A DNA stretch of 64,000 nucleotides from Renibacterium salmoninarum ATCC 33209 (GCF_000018885.1 NC_010168.1:1054001-1118000), one strand, 5' to 3'; positions 1 to 10,791 are shown, numbered from the stretch's first letter. The notes: generated by a model from the sequence alone, not told the origin. Program-made: numbers and translations.

Positions 1-240
1 TGTTGGCAATAAAAAGGGCAGTTCTGCGCGGACCGCTGGGCTAAAGGCGCGCAATACGAGAAGTTCAGTCTCGAGTCGAGTGCTCGCTTCAAGGTGTTTC
101 GGCGCGCGAACTCGCCAGCGCTTACGGTCGGCATCGAGGAGCAACGCTGAATCAAAGTCCACGACGTCGTCGGGTTCAATGGCGACTGCCGTCGGACTCA
201 GGCCGGGCACAGCCGCACTGGCAATGGCAGCAAGTTCCAT
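1..240 (-). CDS. Phosphotransferase family protein, N-terminal 80 residues (runs off the window)
   Basis: Reading leftward from an ATG at 240, the frame is open for 80 codons to the window edge. The N-terminus begins MELAAIASAAVPGLSP. It is followed by an acidic stretch and a segment (VRAPKHLEASTRLETELLVL) that looks like the nucleotide-binding lobe of aminoglycoside/macrolide phosphotransferase-like kinases. The catalytic loop and metal-binding residues lie outside the window, so the function rests on N-terminal resemblance recalled from related actinobacteria. It is divergent from nudC, with about 165 bases between them that presumably hold both promoters. Confidence 0.6.
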   Translation of the reverse strand, partial: MELAAIASAAVPGLSPTAVAIEPDDVVDFDSALLLDADRKRWRVRAPKHLEASTRLETELLVLRAFSPAVRAELPFLLPT

Positions 241-406
241 AGGTGTACGTTTCACCTTTCCACCGTACGGCGGCTTATCCGGATCCTGTGCAGCTGGGGC
301 GGCGAGTCGTCCGAACTGGCCAAATCACAGCGTGTTTTCAGCTCACGTCCGGCTATGGGTCGCTGATCGAGTGTGAATTGTCGGGCCTAGTCAGTACGGT
401 AGGACT

Positions 407-1348
407 ATGACCCGTTTGGACGCATTGCCGTGGCAGCACTCTGTAATCGACAGAGGGAGCGAACGGCGAATCGAAGACGGTTTTTTGGCCAGGCTTGCGG
501 CAAACCCGCGGACAGCTTATTTGCTGGTCCGAGAGGGCAAAACTTTGGTCCACGACGGCCAGATTTATCTCGCGAGCGCTGCCATACCGGGTGCGCTAGC
601 GGTTTATTTGGGCCGTACTGAAAATGGCACTGAATTAGTCGCGTTGGATTTACCGGCTGCAGACCAATCCGTTGAGGAGCTCTCTGACGCTGAGGCTTTT
701 GGCGCTCCTGAGAATAGCCGTTGGCTCGGATTCCGTCAGGTTGGGATGGATTTAACTGCTGATCGTTCACAGCACTTTATTGAAGCGCTGGCCATTCTCA
801 ATTGGCATCGGGTGCACACACACTGTCCTCGATGCGGATCAGTCACAGTGCTGGAAGCCGCAGGTTGGGTACGTCGCTGCCCGAATGAGAATTCTGAGCA
901 CTATCCGCGCACCGATCCGGCGATCATTGTTACGGTGGTGGATCGTGATGACCGGTTGTTGCCAGGTAACGGCGCCACCTGGGAACCGCATCGGTTCTCT
1001 ACCTTGGCTGGCTTTGTTGAGCCGGGGGAGTCATTAGCGCAAGCCGTGGTGCGGGAAATCGGCGAAGAAGTAGGCGTCCGAGTGCACACCGTGGATTATT
1101 TGGGCTCACAACCTTGGCCGTTTCCGGCGTCATTGATGCTCGGGTTCCATGCCATCACTGACGATACTGAGGCAAAGCCCGACGGCGTCGAAGTTGCCAG
1201 TGCGCGTTGGTTCAGTAGAGACGAGTTGCAAGCGGCCGTACTCAGTGGCGAAATCGTCATCTCGCACCGGATGTCAATTGCGCGCGCGTTGATTGAAAAT
1301 TGGTATGGCGGGCTAATCCAGGAGCCACTGAGTAAAACTGATGGTTGA
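407..1348 (+). CDS. nudC: NAD(+) diphosphatase, NudC-type Nudix hydrolase
   Basis: This 313-residue protein is predicted to hydrolyse NAD(H) to NMN(H) and AMP, and in other bacteria also removes NAD caps from RNA. A zinc-ribbon remnant lies near residues 142-165 (CPRCG then a single C in RRCPNENSEHYPR; the fourth Cys is replaced, as in some actinobacterial members). A perfect Nudix box starts near residue 203 (GFVEPGESL, REIGEEVGV). The family signature SQPWPFPAS follows near residue 233. The ATG at 407 has only a weak ribosome-binding site. The 3' end overlaps the uvrD2 start by 8 bases, so the two are probably cotranscribed and translationally coupled. Family identity is secure; substrate preference is inferred. 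Confidence 0.93.
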   Translation: MTRLDALPWQHSVIDRGSERRIEDGFLARLAANPRTAYLLVREGKTLVHDGQIYLASAAIPGALAVYLGRTENGTELVALDLPAADQSVEELSDAEAFGAPENSRWLGFRQVGMDLTADRSQHFIEALAILNWHRVHTHCPRCGSVTVLEAAGWVRRCPNENSEHYPRTDPAIIVTVVDRDDRLLPGNGATWEPHRFSTLAGFVEPGESLAQAVVREIGEEVGVRVHTVDYLGSQPWPFPASLMLGFHAITDDTEAKPDGVEVASARWFSRDELQAAVLSGEIVISHRMSIARALIENWYGGLIQEPLSKTDG

Positions 1349-3485
1349 TTCACTTGAAGAGCGCGTACTGGCTGGCCTGGATGAGGAGCAGCTGCTAGTA
1401 GCTACTACGCTGAGCGGTCCAGTATGTGTGCTTGCTGGTGCCGGCACTGGTAAGACTCGGGCAATCACGCACCGAATTGCCTATGGCGTGCTTGGCGGTT
1501 CCTATAATCCTCAACGGCTACTTGCCGTGACATTTACCGCGCGGGCAGCTGCCGAGATGCGCACTCGGTTACGTGATTTAGGTGTTGGATCGGTTCAAGC
1601 CAGGACCTTTCACGCCGCGGCACTGCGGCAGTTACAGTTTTTCTGGCCGCAGGTGGTTGGCGGTGCATTGCCCGGATTGCTAGATCACAAGGCTGCATTA
1701 ATTGCGGAATCCGCACGACGATTAAGGCTCAGCACGGATCGGGCTGCCGTTCGAGATCTTGCCTCCGAGGTTGAGTGGGCCAAAGTATCAATGCTTACGC
1801 CGGAAACCTATGCCCAGAAAGCCACCGATCGAGGCACTCCTGGTGGCTTCGACGTCACGACGATGGCAAGGATTTTCCAGTCTTATGAGGACGTCAAAAC
1901 CGACCGAAATCTGATTGATTTTGAAGACGTGCTGCTTTTGACCGTAGGGATATTGCAGGAAGATCAACGGGTAGCCGCGACGGTTCGGGAGCAGTACCGG
2001 CATTTTGTTGTGGACGAGTACCAGGACGTTTCGCCACTCCAGCAGCGATTACTTGAGCTTTGGCTGGGCGGGCGTGAGGAACTGTGTGTAGTCGGTGATG
2101 CCAGCCAGACTATCTACTCGTTCACTGGTGCTGACTCAAAACATTTGCTTGAGTTTGGGCAACGGTACCCGGAAGCGCAATTGGTGAAACTTGTCCGAGA
2201 CTACCGTTCCACCCCGCAGGTTGTGCAGCTGGCTAACTCGCTGTTGGCGGCACGCCGGCCTGCCGGTCGAGTTGCTGACGCCGCGTGGGCACAACCATTG
2301 CAGTTGATCGCTCAGCGTGCGGCTGGTCCAACACCAACATTCACAGAATGTGCAGACGATGAGGCAGAAGCGGTTTCAGTAGCGGCGAAAATTAAGGCGC
2401 TCATTACTTCCGGCGTGCAGGCAGCTCAAATCGCAGCGCTATTCCGAACAAACGGTCAGTCTGAGGCCTATGAGCAGGCCTTGAGCTCCGCGGGGATTGG
2501 TTATCAGCTCCGCGGCGGCGAACGGTTCTTTGCGCGCAAAGAGGTCCGCGATGCAATTCTGTCTCTTCGGGCAGCCTCGCGTGCTGACACAAGCTATGAC
2601 GACGGCCAAAACCCACCGCTACCGCAGCAAGTACGTGATGTGCTCACTAGCTTGGGGTATTCGGAGCAAGCACCTGCTGGCGGCGGCGCCGTCCGTGAGC
2701 GCTGGGAGTCCCTTGCCGCGTTGGTGGCGCTAGCCGATGAACTGACGGTTGCCCGCGCCCCGGTAGATGGCGGCCCAGAGTTTGCTTTGACTGATTTTGT
2801 TGCCGAGTTGCAAGAGCGTTCACTTTCGCAGCATGCGCCTACCGTCCAAGGCGTCACCTTGGCTTCGTTGCACTCTGCCAAGGGTCTGGAGTGGGACGCG
2901 GTGTTTTTAGTTGGCCTGAGCGAGGGTCTGATGCCGATCAGCTTCGCCGATACCGCCAAGGGTGTAGACGAGGAGCGCAGGCTTTTTTATGTCGGTGTCA
3001 CTCGGGCACGCGAACACCTGAACCTGAGTTGGTCGTTATCGAGGACTCCGGGCGGCAGAGCACATCGAAAGCCCTCTCGTTTCCTGGACGGGCTCCGTCA
3101 AGGAACCGCGCCCGTGTCTGGGCGAAATTTTGCTGCCCGCGCTGAGTCGAAGTTGACCCGGAAACCGCCCGCGCTGTGTCGGGTGTGCGGCAAGCCGCTT
3201 AGCAGCGGTGCTGAGCGGAAGATTGGTCGCTGTGCTGAGTGCCCGGCCACGTATCAGGAAGCAACTTTCGAAGCGCTGCGCTCCTGGCGGCTCGAAGAGG
3301 CACGAACGGCACAGCTTCCAGCCTTCATGATTTTCACAGATGCGACCTTGGTCGCGATTGCCGAGGCTCGACCAAGTTCAATGGAAGATTTATCCGCCGT
3401 GGTGGGCATTGGCCCGAGCAAATTGGAACGGTATGGCGATGCCGTGCTCGAGTTATTGCGGTTGGAAGTAGAAAAAGCCGGATGA
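1341..3485 (+). CDS. uvrD2: ATP-dependent DNA helicase UvrD2 (SF1 with HRDC domain)
   Basis: This 714-residue superfamily 1A 3'-5' helicase has Walker A GAGTGKT at about residues 33-39 and Walker B/DEYQD (VDEYQDVSPLQ) near 224. The late helicase motifs include LHSAKGLEWDAVFL and VGVTRAREHLNLSWS. The C-terminus carries a four-Cys zinc knuckle (CRVCGKP, then CAEC) and an HRDC domain over the last 70 residues (ARPSSMEDLSAVVGIG). This architecture is the actinobacterial UvrD2 type known from mycobacteria, involved in DNA repair or replication. It overlaps nudC by 8 bases upstream and the next gene by 4 bases (ATGA), suggesting a three-gene operon. No lesion is seen. Confidence 0.93.
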   Translation: MVDSLEERVLAGLDEEQLLVATTLSGPVCVLAGAGTGKTRAITHRIAYGVLGGSYNPQRLLAVTFTARAAAEMRTRLRDLGVGSVQARTFHAAALRQLQFFWPQVVGGALPGLLDHKAALIAESARRLRLSTDRAAVRDLASEVEWAKVSMLTPETYAQKATDRGTPGGFDVTTMARIFQSYEDVKTDRNLIDFEDVLLLTVGILQEDQRVAATVREQYRHFVVDEYQDVSPLQQRLLELWLGGREELCVVGDASQTIYSFTGADSKHLLEFGQRYPEAQLVKLVRDYRSTPQVVQLANSLLAARRPAGRVADAAWAQPLQLIAQRAAGPTPTFTECADDEAEAVSVAAKIKALITSGVQAAQIAALFRTNGQSEAYEQALSSAGIGYQLRGGERFFARKEVRDAILSLRAASRADTSYDDGQNPPLPQQVRDVLTSLGYSEQAPAGGGAVRERWESLAALVALADELTVARAPVDGGPEFALTDFVAELQERSLSQHAPTVQGVTLASLHSAKGLEWDAVFLVGLSEGLMPISFADTAKGVDEERRLFYVGVTRAREHLNLSWSLSRTPGGRAHRKPSRFLDGLRQGTAPVSGRNFAARAESKLTRKPPALCRVCGKPLSSGAERKIGRCAECPATYQEATFEALRSWRLEEARTAQLPAFMIFTDATLVAIAEARPSSMEDLSAVVGIGPSKLERYGDAVLELLRLEVEKAG

Positions 3486-4075
3486 AAGCAACGAAGCCTG
3501 CGCAGGTTTGGGACGGCGAAAGCGAGTTGCGCACCTCGGAGGGATTGCCGGTCATCATCCGCAGGTCCGCCAGGCGTCGTCGAACTGTTAGCGCATTCTG
3601 GGAAGACGGCCGCGCGGTCGTAGCGATTCCGGCGAGTTTCAGCCGTCGGCAAGAGCGTGAATGGGTGCAGAAAATGTTGCTAAAACTGGAGGCGACTAGT
3701 CGTCGAGCAGCGCCCAAGCACAAGAGCGATGATTCGTTAATGGCGCATGCTGTGATGCTTTCCGCGCGGTATCTGGACGGGCGTGCGGCCCCGGCTTCGG
3801 TGCGATGGGTCAGCAACCAAAACGGTCGGTGGGGTTCAGCAACTCCAGCAGAGAAAACCATCAGACTCTCGGACAAACTTCGAGGGATGCCAGACTGGGT
3901 GGTCGACTACGTGCTGCTGCACGAACTTTCGCATTTAATTGTTGCTGGGCACAGCAAAGATTTTTGGGCTTTACTCGAGAGCTATCCAAAGACAGCTGAG
4001 GCTAAAGCATTCTTGGCCGGCGTCGGATTTGCAATCGGACGCGGGATAGAGCAAGAAGCGGATTCACCCGAGTAG
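3482..4075 (+). CDS. YgjP-type (M48-like) metal-dependent hydrolase
   Basis: The 197-residue protein contains HELSH near residue 147, in the context VLLHELSHLIVAGHSKDFW. This is the HExxH...H zinc site of the YgjP/WLM-like metallopeptidase family (DUF45). NGRWGSA upstream is another family-conserved stretch. The start is set at the ATG at 3482, which overlaps the uvrD2 stop in an ATGA; an in-frame extension further upstream lies wholly inside uvrD2. The conserved location after uvrD2 in actinobacteria suggests coexpression, but the physiological substrate is unknown. The frame ends 13 bases before the convergent methyltransferase end. Confidence 0.85.
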   Translation: MKATKPAQVWDGESELRTSEGLPVIIRRSARRRRTVSAFWEDGRAVVAIPASFSRRQEREWVQKMLLKLEATSRRAAPKHKSDDSLMAHAVMLSARYLDGRAAPASVRWVSNQNGRWGSATPAEKTIRLSDKLRGMPDWVVDYVLLHELSHLIVAGHSKDFWALLESYPKTAEAKAFLAGVGFAIGRGIEQEADSPE

Positions 4076-4088
4076 CCGGGAAATTACC

Positions 4089-4724
4089 TCATCTTTTGGT
4101 CGCGAAAATAAAGGCCTGTGGTGTCTTTTCGTAGTCTTCGGGAGCACGTAGCGTAGTGGCTCGGATAGTGAAGCCTACTGCCTCCAATAAGGTGCAAATT
4201 TCTTCGGGCGGAAGACGGAAAGCACCGAGGTCGATCTGGTGCCCATAAGCATCGGCAATATGCCGGGCTTCATTCCCTGACTGACATGCTAGTAACAATT
4301 CGCCGCCCGGACGCAGTACACGAGCAAATTCCTCGAAAGCTTCTGGCAGTAGGGTTGGCGGCAAATGAATGATCGAATACCAAGCCAGCACGCCCGCTAA
4401 TGATGCGTCTGGCAGTGCCAAGGCGAGCATCGAGCCGACGTCGAACTGGATATTCGGATGCCGTTCTTTGGCTACCGCAATCATGCTCGGAGACAGATCG
4501 ATTCCGCTGGAATCAACGCCTAAAGCGCGAAGATGAGCGGTCACTCGTCCCGGCCCGCAACCAATATCGAGCACCGGACAGGTCAGAACGTATTCGGCAA
4601 AACCGGCGAGGATCGCCCGGTCTAAAAATTTGCTATCCAATTCGTGACGCAAAAGTTTTTCGTAGTCCGCGGCAACCGTGTTGTACGCCGTTCTGGTCGT
4701 GGTCAGATGCGTGGCCTCGGACAT
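4089..4724 (-). CDS. Class I SAM-dependent methyltransferase
   Basis: The 211-residue protein has the SAM-binding motif I VLDIGCGPGR near residue 50, the acidic motif II residue in GIDLSPSM, and a motif IV-like ARVLRPGGELLLA. This is the methyltransf_11/25 fold. The substrate cannot be read from the sequence. It starts at an ATG 8 bases downstream of the stop of the zincin_2 gene on the same strand, so the two probably form one transcript. It is convergent with the YgjP-type gene. Confidence 0.85.
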   Translation of the reverse strand: MSEATHLTTTRTAYNTVAADYEKLLRHELDSKFLDRAILAGFAEYVLTCPVLDIGCGPGRVTAHLRALGVDSSGIDLSPSMIAVAKERHPNIQFDVGSMLALALPDASLAGVLAWYSIIHLPPTLLPEAFEEFARVLRPGGELLLACQSGNEARHIADAYGHQIDLGAFRLPPEEICTLLEAVGFTIRATTLRAPEDYEKTPQAFIFATKR

Positions 4725-4732
4725 CGGCTTAA

Positions 4733-6145
4733 CTAACTCTTTTCGGGAGGCAGTGCCGGACCAGCATCGCCGTCCTCGGGACCCTGCTCCTCAGAGGGCT
4801 CCTCTAGAGTGTCATATCCGCCAGCTAAGAGCTTCTCAAGAGCTTCATCAACTGCTGAGTCCGAAGCCTCGGCCAATTGGCGCCGCTCGCTAAAGCCGCT
4901 CGGATCATCCAAATCCTCGGCCGTGGGCAACAAATCCGGGTGTTTCCAGATTGCATCGCGGCCAGCAATTCCGCGCTCGTCTTTCAATGCGGCCCACAAA
5001 ACTGCGGCTTCACGCAAGCGTCGCGGTCGCAACTCCAGCCCGACCAACGAACCAAACGCGTGCTCCGCCGGCCCACCAGTTGCCCGACGTCGTCGAACCG
5101 TTTCACGCAGCGCGGCTGCCGAAGGAAGTTGTGCCGCTGCTTCGAAAGTTAGTTCGTCCACCCAACCTTCAACCAGAGCTAAAGCCGTTTCTAGCTTGGT
5201 CAGAGCGGCATCCTGTGCCGGTGTGCGCTGTGGCATAAATACGCCCTGCGAAAGAGCTTCACGAATCCGCTCGGGGTCCGAGGGGTCCAAGTCGCGAGCG
5301 AGCTCCTCCATCCGAGAGGTGTCAATGTGAATCCCGCGGGCATAAGCCTCAATGGCACCCAAAAGGTGGCCTCGAAGCCAGGGCACCTGTACGAAAAGGC
5401 GCGCATGCGCAGCTTCGCGCAATGCGAGGAAAAGCCGAACATCTTGCTCTGGCAGCTCGAGCCCCTCGCCGAAAGCCGTGACATTAGCCGGCAGTAGGGC
5501 CATCTGCAGATCCGCCAACGGAATTCCGATGTCGGTGGAAGAAACAACTTCCTTGGCGAGCGCACCGACGGCCTGGCCCAATTGCATACCGAACATTGCG
5601 CCGCCCATGTTTTGCAGCATCGAAGCGGCTCCGCCCATCATGGACTTCATCTCTTCGGGCATTTGCTCTTGCAACGTGGTGGACAGTGCCAAAGCCACGC
5701 TATTCGCGACTGGTTCGGTAAGTCGCTTCCAGGTTCCTAAGGTTTCCTCGACCCATTCAACGCGCGACCAAGCTTTACCGATTAGTCCAGTGCTGGCCAG
5801 GTCTGTAACCGGGTCAAGCCACAGCTCAGCTAACCGCAACGCCTCGTCGACTTCATGTGATTGCAATTCGGAGACGGACGGGTCGCCGCAAGCTGCCGCC
5901 TGCCGCGCATTGTCGTGCGCCAATTGCCAATTGACGGGCCCTTCGGAGGGCGAATTCATCATCGTCTGGAACTGGGCGAACATCTGCTGGAGCACATTTG
6001 GATCGGAAGGCAGCCCGGCAGCTTTTGCTAGCTCGGCGGGATCGATACCCTCCAGGCCCTTGCCACCCATCAGGTTCGCCAACATTTCTTGCAGCGGGTC
6101 GCGGGGCGTCTCGTCATCGTTGTTATTGGCTGGCTCGTTGCTCAT
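4733..6145 (-). CDS. Zinc-dependent metalloprotease-like protein (zincin_2, DUF2342)
   Basis: This 470-residue protein belongs to an actinobacterial family annotated as putative hydrolase or zincin_2. The N-terminus is acidic, with a Gly-rich Met-rich segment (AASMLQNMGGAMFGMQ). The family-conserved LREAAHARLF near residue 250 occupies the zinc-site region; it reads REAAH rather than strict HExxH, as is usual in this family. No signal peptide is seen, so it is cytoplasmic. Genes of this type commonly lie divergently next to the YlbL-type PDZ/Lon protease, as here, followed by UPF0182. The biochemical role is unknown. It is intact. Confidence 0.82.
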   Translation of the reverse strand: MSNEPANNNDDETPRDPLQEMLANLMGGKGLEGIDPAELAKAAGLPSDPNVLQQMFAQFQTMMNSPSEGPVNWQLAHDNARQAAACGDPSVSELQSHEVDEALRLAELWLDPVTDLASTGLIGKAWSRVEWVEETLGTWKRLTEPVANSVALALSTTLQEQMPEEMKSMMGGAASMLQNMGGAMFGMQLGQAVGALAKEVVSSTDIGIPLADLQMALLPANVTAFGEGLELPEQDVRLFLALREAAHARLFVQVPWLRGHLLGAIEAYARGIHIDTSRMEELARDLDPSDPERIREALSQGVFMPQRTPAQDAALTKLETALALVEGWVDELTFEAAAQLPSAAALRETVRRRRATGGPAEHAFGSLVGLELRPRRLREAAVLWAALKDERGIAGRDAIWKHPDLLPTAEDLDDPSGFSERRQLAEASDSAVDEALEKLLAGGYDTLEEPSEEQGPEDGDAGPALPPEKS

Positions 6146-6409
6146 CGCGCATCCTCGGCTGGGCTGACTATTCCAAAGACCGGTGCTCTGGCCTTCATGC
6201 CAAGGTACCGCCGTGGGGTGCTCTTTGTCTGCGTATCTGGGCTTTAAGTTCGCTCTAGGCCAAGATCTCAGCAGATTTCACAGGCTCGGGGGAGCAATTG
6301 TTGTTCCGGCCAATCGCCTCAGCACAGGCAGAACGCGTAGGCTAGGAGTTTGACGCCCACCAGTGTGCACTCAGCGTAAAAATTGTCGGGGAGTCGGATT
6401 GAGGTCGAA

Positions 6410-7603
6410 TTGAGTCAGGCGCACCCCGGGAATCCGGTGCCCAACAGCAACATCCCCGATAACCAGCTGCCCAGTTATCCGGCAGTGAATTCGCAATTTT
6501 CACAGTTTCCACCGAGCTATCCGTTGCCGGGCTACCTGCCGCCTAAGCGACCACGGGACGGTCGTTCGGTAGCGATGATCGTTTCAGGCGTGTTGGCGCT
6601 AGCCTTGGCCGTCCTGGTTATTGTCTTGCCAGCACCGTACGTACTGGAGTCTCCTGGACCGACGCTCAACACCTTGGGCGAAGAAAACACGTCCAAAATC
6701 ATCTCTATAAGTGGTCACGATAGTTTCCCAGCGAGCGGGCAGCTAGATATGGTCACCGTTTACGTTAACGGTGGGCCACAGAATCCGGTTAATTTATTTG
6801 AGGCTTATCGGGCGTGGTTAGACCCCAAACAAGCGGTCATTCCGGTCGAATTGCTTTATCCGCCCAGCGCGACCAAAGACCAGATTAATTCACAAAATGC
6901 TGCGGAAATGAGCAACTCGCAAGATAACGCTCGGGCAGCGGCACTGGGATATTTGGGCATTCAATATCAAGACCAGATTCTGATTGATTCGGTTGCCGAC
7001 GGATCGCCTTCTACTGGCAAACTCCAACCGGGCGATCAGCTGAAAAGTATCAATGGGAAGCCGATTACCGGATTGACTGTGATCCAAGACGAACTCGCTG
7101 CTGGCAATGGCGCTGCAGTGACAATCGATGTTTTGCGCTCGGGGCAAGCACAGAAGCTGAGTATCGAGCCGAAAAAGAATAGCGAAGGTCGGTATCTGCT
7201 CGGCGTTGTCCTCAAATACAAATATGTTTTTCCGTTCGACGTGAAAATCAGTTTGGAAAATGTTGGCGGACCGAGTGCTGGAATGATGTTTGCGCTGGGC
7301 ATCATTGACACGCTGACGCCAGGTGATCTCACCGGTGGAAAGCATTTTGCTGGGACCGGGACTATTGACGCCGCCGGAAATGTTGGTGCCATTGGCGGCA
7401 TAGTGCAGAAAATGTACGGCGCACGCTCTGCCGGCGCAACGGTATTCCTTGCGCCTGCGGTTAATTGCAATGAGGTAGTGGGCAATGTTCCGGAAGGTCT
7501 TCAAGTAGTGCGGGTGGACACGCTCAAGAGCGCGTACGACGCCGTCAGCCTGATCGCCAGCGGAAAAGATAGCTCAGCGTTGCCTAGCTGTACCACGAGC
7601 TAA
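6410..7603 (+). CDS. YlbL-type membrane PDZ/Lon-like (S16) protease
   Basis: About 397 residues: a Pro-rich cytoplasmic start, one membrane segment near residues 57-78 (VSGVLALALAVLVIVLPA), a PDZ domain near 185-250 (GKLQPGDQLKSINGKP) and a C-terminal Lon-type proteolytic domain. The catalytic Ser lies in GGPSAGMM (near 289) and the Lys in IVQKMYG (near 333). It probably processes or degrades membrane or secreted proteins at the outer face. I choose the TTG at 6410 because GAGG sits 5 bases upstream; an in-frame TTG at 6383 (nine residues longer) lacks a ribosome-binding site. It is divergent from the zincin_2 gene and just upstream of the UPF0182 gene, a conserved neighbourhood. Confidence 0.88.
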   Translation: MSQAHPGNPVPNSNIPDNQLPSYPAVNSQFSQFPPSYPLPGYLPPKRPRDGRSVAMIVSGVLALALAVLVIVLPAPYVLESPGPTLNTLGEENTSKIISISGHDSFPASGQLDMVTVYVNGGPQNPVNLFEAYRAWLDPKQAVIPVELLYPPSATKDQINSQNAAEMSNSQDNARAAALGYLGIQYQDQILIDSVADGSPSTGKLQPGDQLKSINGKPITGLTVIQDELAAGNGAAVTIDVLRSGQAQKLSIEPKKNSEGRYLLGVVLKYKYVFPFDVKISLENVGGPSAGMMFALGIIDTLTPGDLTGGKHFAGTGTIDAAGNVGAIGGIVQKMYGARSAGATVFLAPAVNCNEVVGNVPEGLQVVRVDTLKSAYDAVSLIASGKDSSALPSCTTS

Positions 7604-7776
7604 CCAAAGCGAACGTGGAAAGCGTCAGAGTAAAGACAAAGAAAGCGAGTGGAAATGGAACTGCGAAACACCGTCGTTCGTGGGCTATTTGGGGGAACCT
7701 GTGCCTGGGCACTGGAAACCCGGCAAACTTGCTTAGCATTTGAACAAAGCATTACCACTGAGGACAGAGGATCACT

Positions 7777-10700
7777 GTGACATCCGGACAAAGCACTTCG
7801 ACACCACGGCGCCGCCGCGGCGCACTGCTTCCCACCCTGATCATCTTGGTGTTGGCGATTATCGCCTTCGTCTTTTTTGCCAATGTTTACACCGAGGTTC
7901 TCTGGTTCAACCAGCTGGGCTTTGGTGGAATTTTCTGGCAGCAAAACATTTCCAAGGCGATTATTTTCGTCGCAGCGTTCCTGGTGATGTCGATCGCGGT
8001 TTATTTTTCGATCAGAATCGCGTACCGAGCCCGCCCGGTCTACGCACCCGATAGCCAAGTTCAGGACAATCTAAACCATTATCAGGCCCAGCTTGAACCG
8101 GTTCGCAAGGTTGTCATGATCGGCGTGCCAATTGTTTTTGGTGTTTTCGCTGGTGCAGCAGCCCTGGGTCAATGGCAAAAGGTGTTGCTTTTCCTTTTTC
8201 AAGTTCCGTTTGGCCAAACTGATCCGCAGTTCGGCATGGATATTTCGTTCTACACGAACACCCTGCCGTTCTTTGGCTTCTTGTCCGGCTTTTTGATCGC
8301 AGTGGTGCTGATTTCCGGCATCGCAGCTTTGCTCACGCACTATCTTTATGGCGCGATTCGCTTGCAGGAACGCGGAATCTTCACCTCGCGTGCGGCGCGC
8401 GTTCAGCTTGCCGTCATGGCTGCGCTGTTCCTGATCATCCTCGGTGTCAACTTCTTCTTGGACCGGTTTGCGACTCTGCAGAACAATGGCGCATTACGTT
8501 CTGGCGCCATGTACACCGACGTCAATGCGGTAATCCCGACCAAGGCGATTCTTGCGGTCGCCGCCGGCATCGTTGCCATCCTATTTATCGTGGCCGCCGT
8601 CGTCGGACGTTGGCGTCTGCCAGTAATCGGCGCCGCGATGCTCATTATCACCTCAATTGTGGCGGGCGGAATTTACCCTTGGGTCATCCAACAGTTCCAA
8701 GTTGGCCCTTCTGAAGCTTCGGTGGAGAAGCCCTATATCCAACGCAATATTGATATGACCCGGTCTGCTTATGGCATCAACGACGTCGAAGTGATTCCTT
8801 ATAAAGCTTCGACGACGGCGACGCCCGGTGCACTTCGCCAAGACGCTACTACGACGGCAAATATTCGCCTGCTTGACCCAAACTTGATGTCGCAGACTTT
8901 TGGCCAGCTGGAGCAGTACCGGCCCTACTACGGTTTCCAGAAGACACTCAACGTTGATCGGTACACGGTTGATGGCAAGTCGCAAGACACCGTGATCGCG
9001 CTTCGCGAGTTGAACTCTGGCGGCATTCCGGCCGAGCAACAGACTTGGTACAACAAGAAGCTGGTCTACACGCACGGGTACGGTGTGGTGGCTGCTTACG
9101 GCAACACTGCAACAGCAGACGGCAAGCCGGTCTTTATGCAGTCCGGTGTGCCCACCAATGGCAAGCTCGGCGACGATAATTCTTATCAGCCGCGGATTTA
9201 CTTCGGTCAGAGCACTACTGATTATTCGATCGTCGGTGCCGGTGAAGGTACCGCTTCGGTCGAGCTGGATCGCCCACAAGGCGGCGACAATAGCTCGGAC
9301 TCGAAGAACACTTTCAGCGGTAATGGCGGCCCGGATGTTGGCAATTGGTTCAACCGATTGGCGTACTCCATCAAATTCCAGTCGACTGACCTGTTGCTTT
9401 CTGACGGCGTGAATAGCAAGTCACAGATCCTCTACGACCGCACTCCGGTACAGCGTGTGCAAAAGGTCGCACCGTATCTGACTATCGATGGTAATCCTTA
9501 CCCGGCAATCGTCGATGGCAAGGTCAAATGGATCGTAGATGGCTACACCACCTCGAATGCCTACCCTTATTCGCAGCAGCAGCCCTTGGATTCGGCTACC
9601 TCAGACTCGCTGACGCAGCGCAGTGGTTCTGGCGCGTTGGCCGGCTCGATTAACTACATTCGTAACTCGGTCAAGGCTACGGTTGATGCCTTCGACGGCT
9701 CGGTCAACCTCTATGCCTGGGATGACAAAGATCCGATTCTGAAGACTTGGCAGAATATCTTCCCGGCTACGATCAAGCCGATCTCAGAAATGTCTGGCGC
9801 ATTGCTGAGCCATATTCGCTACCCGGAGGACCTTTTCAAGGTTCAGCGTGAGCTACTTGGCCGTTACCACGTCACCAATGCGACTGAGTTCTATAACAAC
9901 ACCAATGCTTGGAGCGTCCCGAATGATCCAACTACCGGTGATAACACCAAGCAGCCGCCGTATTACATGTCGCTACAGATGCCAGGGCAGAACGCGCCGG
10001 CATTCTCGCTGACTTCTAACTTGATTCCGCAACAGGTTGGTGCTAATACCCGTAACGTGCTTTACGGCTATCTAGCTGCCGATGCGGACGCTGGCTCAAC
10101 TCAGGGCGTGAAGTCGGACTCGTACGGCAAGCTCAGGCTATTGTCATTGCCTACTGATACCCAGGTACCTGGGCCTGGTCAGGTGTTTAATAAGTTCGTC
10201 TCCGATCCCAGCGTCTCTAGTTCGTTGAACTTGTTGAAGCAAGGGCAATCGCAAGTGGTGAATGGTAACTTGCTCACGCTGCCCGTTGGCGATGGCTTGC
10301 TCTATGTGCAGCCGGTCTATGTGCAGTCTTCCACTGGCGGTTCAAGTTATCCCACATTGCAAAAGGTCTTGGTTGCTTTTGGTGACAAGATTGCCTTTGC
10401 TGCGACGCTGAGCGCTGCACTGGATCAGCTGTTCGGTGGCGACTCTGGCGCGGTGACGGGGGATAAAGACAAGCCAACGACGCCGGGCACTGGCGGCACC
10501 GGCGGAAACACCGGAACGCCGGGGGAGAACCCGGACGCTAAGGCTGCTTTGGCGAAGTCGCTGCAGGATGCAAACCAGGCGATCAAAGATGGCCAGGACG
10601 CATTGTCTAAGGGTGACTTCACCGCTTATGGCACGGCGCAGAAGAAGCTCAATGATGCGATTACGGCAGCTCTAGCAGCCGAAGGGAAGCTCGACGTGAC

Positions 10701-10791
10701 TGCGCCGGGCAGCACCGGCGCACCCACCGGCAGCGCTCCGCCGTCGACTCCGCCGACGGCTGGTAGCTCAACCGGATCGCCGACGCCGTAG
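7777..10791 (+). CDS. UPF0182 family large membrane protein
   Basis: The 1004-residue protein starts at a GTG at 7777, preceded by GAGGACAGAGG. About seven hydrophobic segments fill the first 310 residues (for example [18 protein letters not shown]). A long extracytoplasmic domain follows, with [12 protein letters not shown] and repeated Tyr-rich stretches. The C-terminus is a Gly/Thr/Pro-rich linker plus a helical segment ([19 protein letters not shown]) and a Ser/Pro tail. This matches UPF0182/DUF1048-like actinobacterial proteins of unknown function. No lesion is seen over 3 kb, unlike many neighbours, which suggests continued selection. A strong hairpin terminator follows. Confidence 0.93.

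Noticed and set aside
3239-3481. Extended N-terminus of the YgjP-type protein
   Set aside because: The extension overlaps uvrD2 completely; the ATG at 3482 in an ATGA overlap is the natural start.
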